From: Pandoraea anhela | Lineage (GTDB): Bacteria; Pseudomonadota; Gammaproteobacteria; Burkholderiales; Burkholderiaceae | Reading direction: 5' to 3' | NCBI RefSeq assembly: GCF_902459655.1 | Contig: NZ_CABPSB010000008.1 | Coordinates: forward strand, 124,001 to 188,000 | Length of the DNA: 64,000 nucleotides | Shown: one piece after another, positions 63,139 to 64,000 of the stretch | Position numbering within the stretch: position 1 is the stretch's first letter | How the letters are laid out: each line of letters starts with the position of its first letter | The notes under the pieces: model-generated | The model's input: the letters and a program-made list of their open reading frames with translations, nothing else | The model's database searches: none | Told to the model about the DNA's origin: nothing | Program-made: the position numbers and the translations under genes

Positions 63139-64000
63139 TGCGATGCGGCCGGGGTGGTCGGGGTGGCCGGAGTGGTTGGGGGGGGCGGGAACACGGTGGC
63201 CCAGTCGTCCTTCATGCTCACGACCGTCCAGCCCCGGGCGAGGGCGGCGTCCCATGCCCGGTCGAGCTTGCCGATCTTCGACTTGCGGTCGTAAGCGAAT
63301 TCCCGCACGGCGTCGTCGTGATGCACGAGCAGGGCCAGATGAGGGCCTTTGCCGGTGGTCGTATATTCGAGCATCTGGAGATCGCCGTCGGAATTGCCGA
63401 ACGCGAGAATCGGTTTGCGGCCGATACGCCGATAAATGCCCACGGGCTTGCCGGGACCGTCGTCGACGAAGTCGATCTTGGGTTGGCGAATGAGTTGCCC
63501 CCGTGCATCGCGGCTCTCGTACTTCACGCTTTCCTCCGTGCCGATGACCTGCTCCGGCGGCACGCCGTACACGCGCTCGACCCAGGCCCGCATGAACTGC
63601 GTCGTGCCGCCGGAGACAATGTACGTCTTGAAGCCGTGTTGTCGCAGATACGCGAGCAATTCGAGTTGCGGCTGGAACACCAGCGATGAATAGGGGCGAT
63701 GCAGCGTGGGGTGACGGGCGGACGCCAGCCATGCCTCGATGCGCCGGTCGTACGCCTCGACGCTCATGCCGCTGTTGGCCGTCGCGAGCAATTGCAGCAG
63801 CGGTTTCTTCTGCGCGCTCAGGGCCGCGGTGTCGCCTGCCATCAGGGCGCGAAACGCCGGATTCTGTTTCCACTCGGGATGCGAAGCCGCTTGCGCCTTC
63901 ACCTGATCGATCATGAAGGCGAGTTGGAAGTACAGCGGTTGTTCGCTCCACAACGTGCCGTCGTTATCGAATACGGCAATCCGCTCGACGGGCGGCACAT
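63135..64000 (-). CDS. HAD-family phosphatase, 5' end outside the window
   Basis: At least 288 residues of a phosphoserine-phosphatase-like HAD protein are visible. Motif I is D-N-D-G-T-L-W, motif II S in V-S-G-G-T-T-Q-F, and motif IV F-G-N-S-D-G-D-L-Q-M. The first visible codons P-P-V-E-R-I-A-V-F-D are normally preceded by a signal peptide and A/P-rich linker in relatives, so the start lies beyond the edge. The cap includes M-I-D-Q-V-K-A-Q-A. The C-terminus is a P-P-T-T-P-A-T-P-T-T repeat. It leads the operon with the spermidine-synthase fusion and the SphA-like protein. Confidence 0.88.
   Translation of the reverse strand, partial: VPPVERIAVFDNDGTLWSEQPLYFQLAFMIDQVKAQAASHPEWKQNPAFRALMAGDTAALSAQKKPLLQLLATANSGMSVEAYDRRIEAWLASARHPTLHRPYSSLVFQPQLELLAYLRQHGFKTYIVSGGTTQFMRAWVERVYGVPPEQVIGTEESVKYESRDARGQLIRQPKIDFVDDGPGKPVGIYRRIGRKPILAFGNSDGDLQMLEYTTTGKGPHLALLVHHDDAVREFAYDRKSKIGKLDRAWDAALARGWTVVSMKDDWATVFPPPPTTPATPTTPAASQ

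Overview
This is a GC-rich bacterial chromosome segment of Burkholderiales type. The closest overall impression is Pandoraea or a related Burkholderiaceae genus; that is inferred from gene content (IrlRS-like metal two-component system beside an RND pump, DyP peroxidase with encapsulin, fused MFS/spermidine synthase, PRC-barrel/DUF3309/ChaB cluster), not from a marker gene. I saw no rRNA, tRNA, CRISPR array, insertion sequence, integrase or plasmid replication gene.

Layout: 1-1.5 kb is a small stress/envelope cluster (end of a BON-like protein, PRC-barrel protein, DUF3309, ChaB). 1.9-4.5 kb holds convergent MFS and MATE exporters whose 3' ends overlap. 4.7-7.3 kb has a DUF2239 protein with a striking palindromic promoter and a HipBA-type toxin-antitoxin pair. 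7.3-11.4 kb contains ArfB, a secreted Gly/Pro-rich protein, a DUF2092 gene broken by one in-frame stop, an AT-rich gap and two hypothetical proteins. 11.3-19.7 kb is a five-gene minus-strand operon: RND permease, adaptor, outer-membrane channel, response regulator, sensor kinase. 20.0-22.0 kb is a DyP peroxidase/encapsulin nanocompartment operon. 23.1-27.1 kb is a PmrAB-like two-component system leading into an ArnT-like lipid A glycosyltransferase, with a PmrA-like box upstream. MetE follows.

29.9-39.5 kb carries a molybdopterin-type oxidoreductase-fold protein, a lipase-like lipoprotein coupled to a DUF4105 membrane protein, a Ca2+-type P-ATPase, a small lipoprotein, a fatty acid hydroxylase-family protein and a YVTN beta-propeller protein. 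39.6-42.4 kb is a PadR regulator divergent from a FadH-like flavoenzyme, with two perfect operators between them. 42.5-48.4 kb has a degenerate GGDEF protein, a PepSY/DUF2946 pair (copper or iron reductase type) and a degenerate HD-GYP protein with a LuxR HTH. 48.7-54.7 kb has two alpha/beta hydrolases, then a flavoprotein/ferredoxin/substrate-binding-protein operon divergent from a Crp/Fnr regulator. 59.5-64 kb is a translationally coupled operon of HAD phosphatase, fused MFS/spermidine synthase and a SphA/MetA-type outer-membrane protein.

The most interesting signal is a set of three genes that look like type III secretion effectors (22.4, 55.0 and 55.9 kb). The 55.0-kb gene has a perfect plant-inducible-promoter/hrpII box (TTCGG-N15-TTCGG) followed at 31 nt by a TACATT -10 element; the 22.4-kb gene has a one-mismatch version with the expected spacing. 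No secretion apparatus is in the window, so these would be unlinked effectors under an HrpB/HrpX-like activator. The effector calls are inferences from promoter architecture and protein composition.
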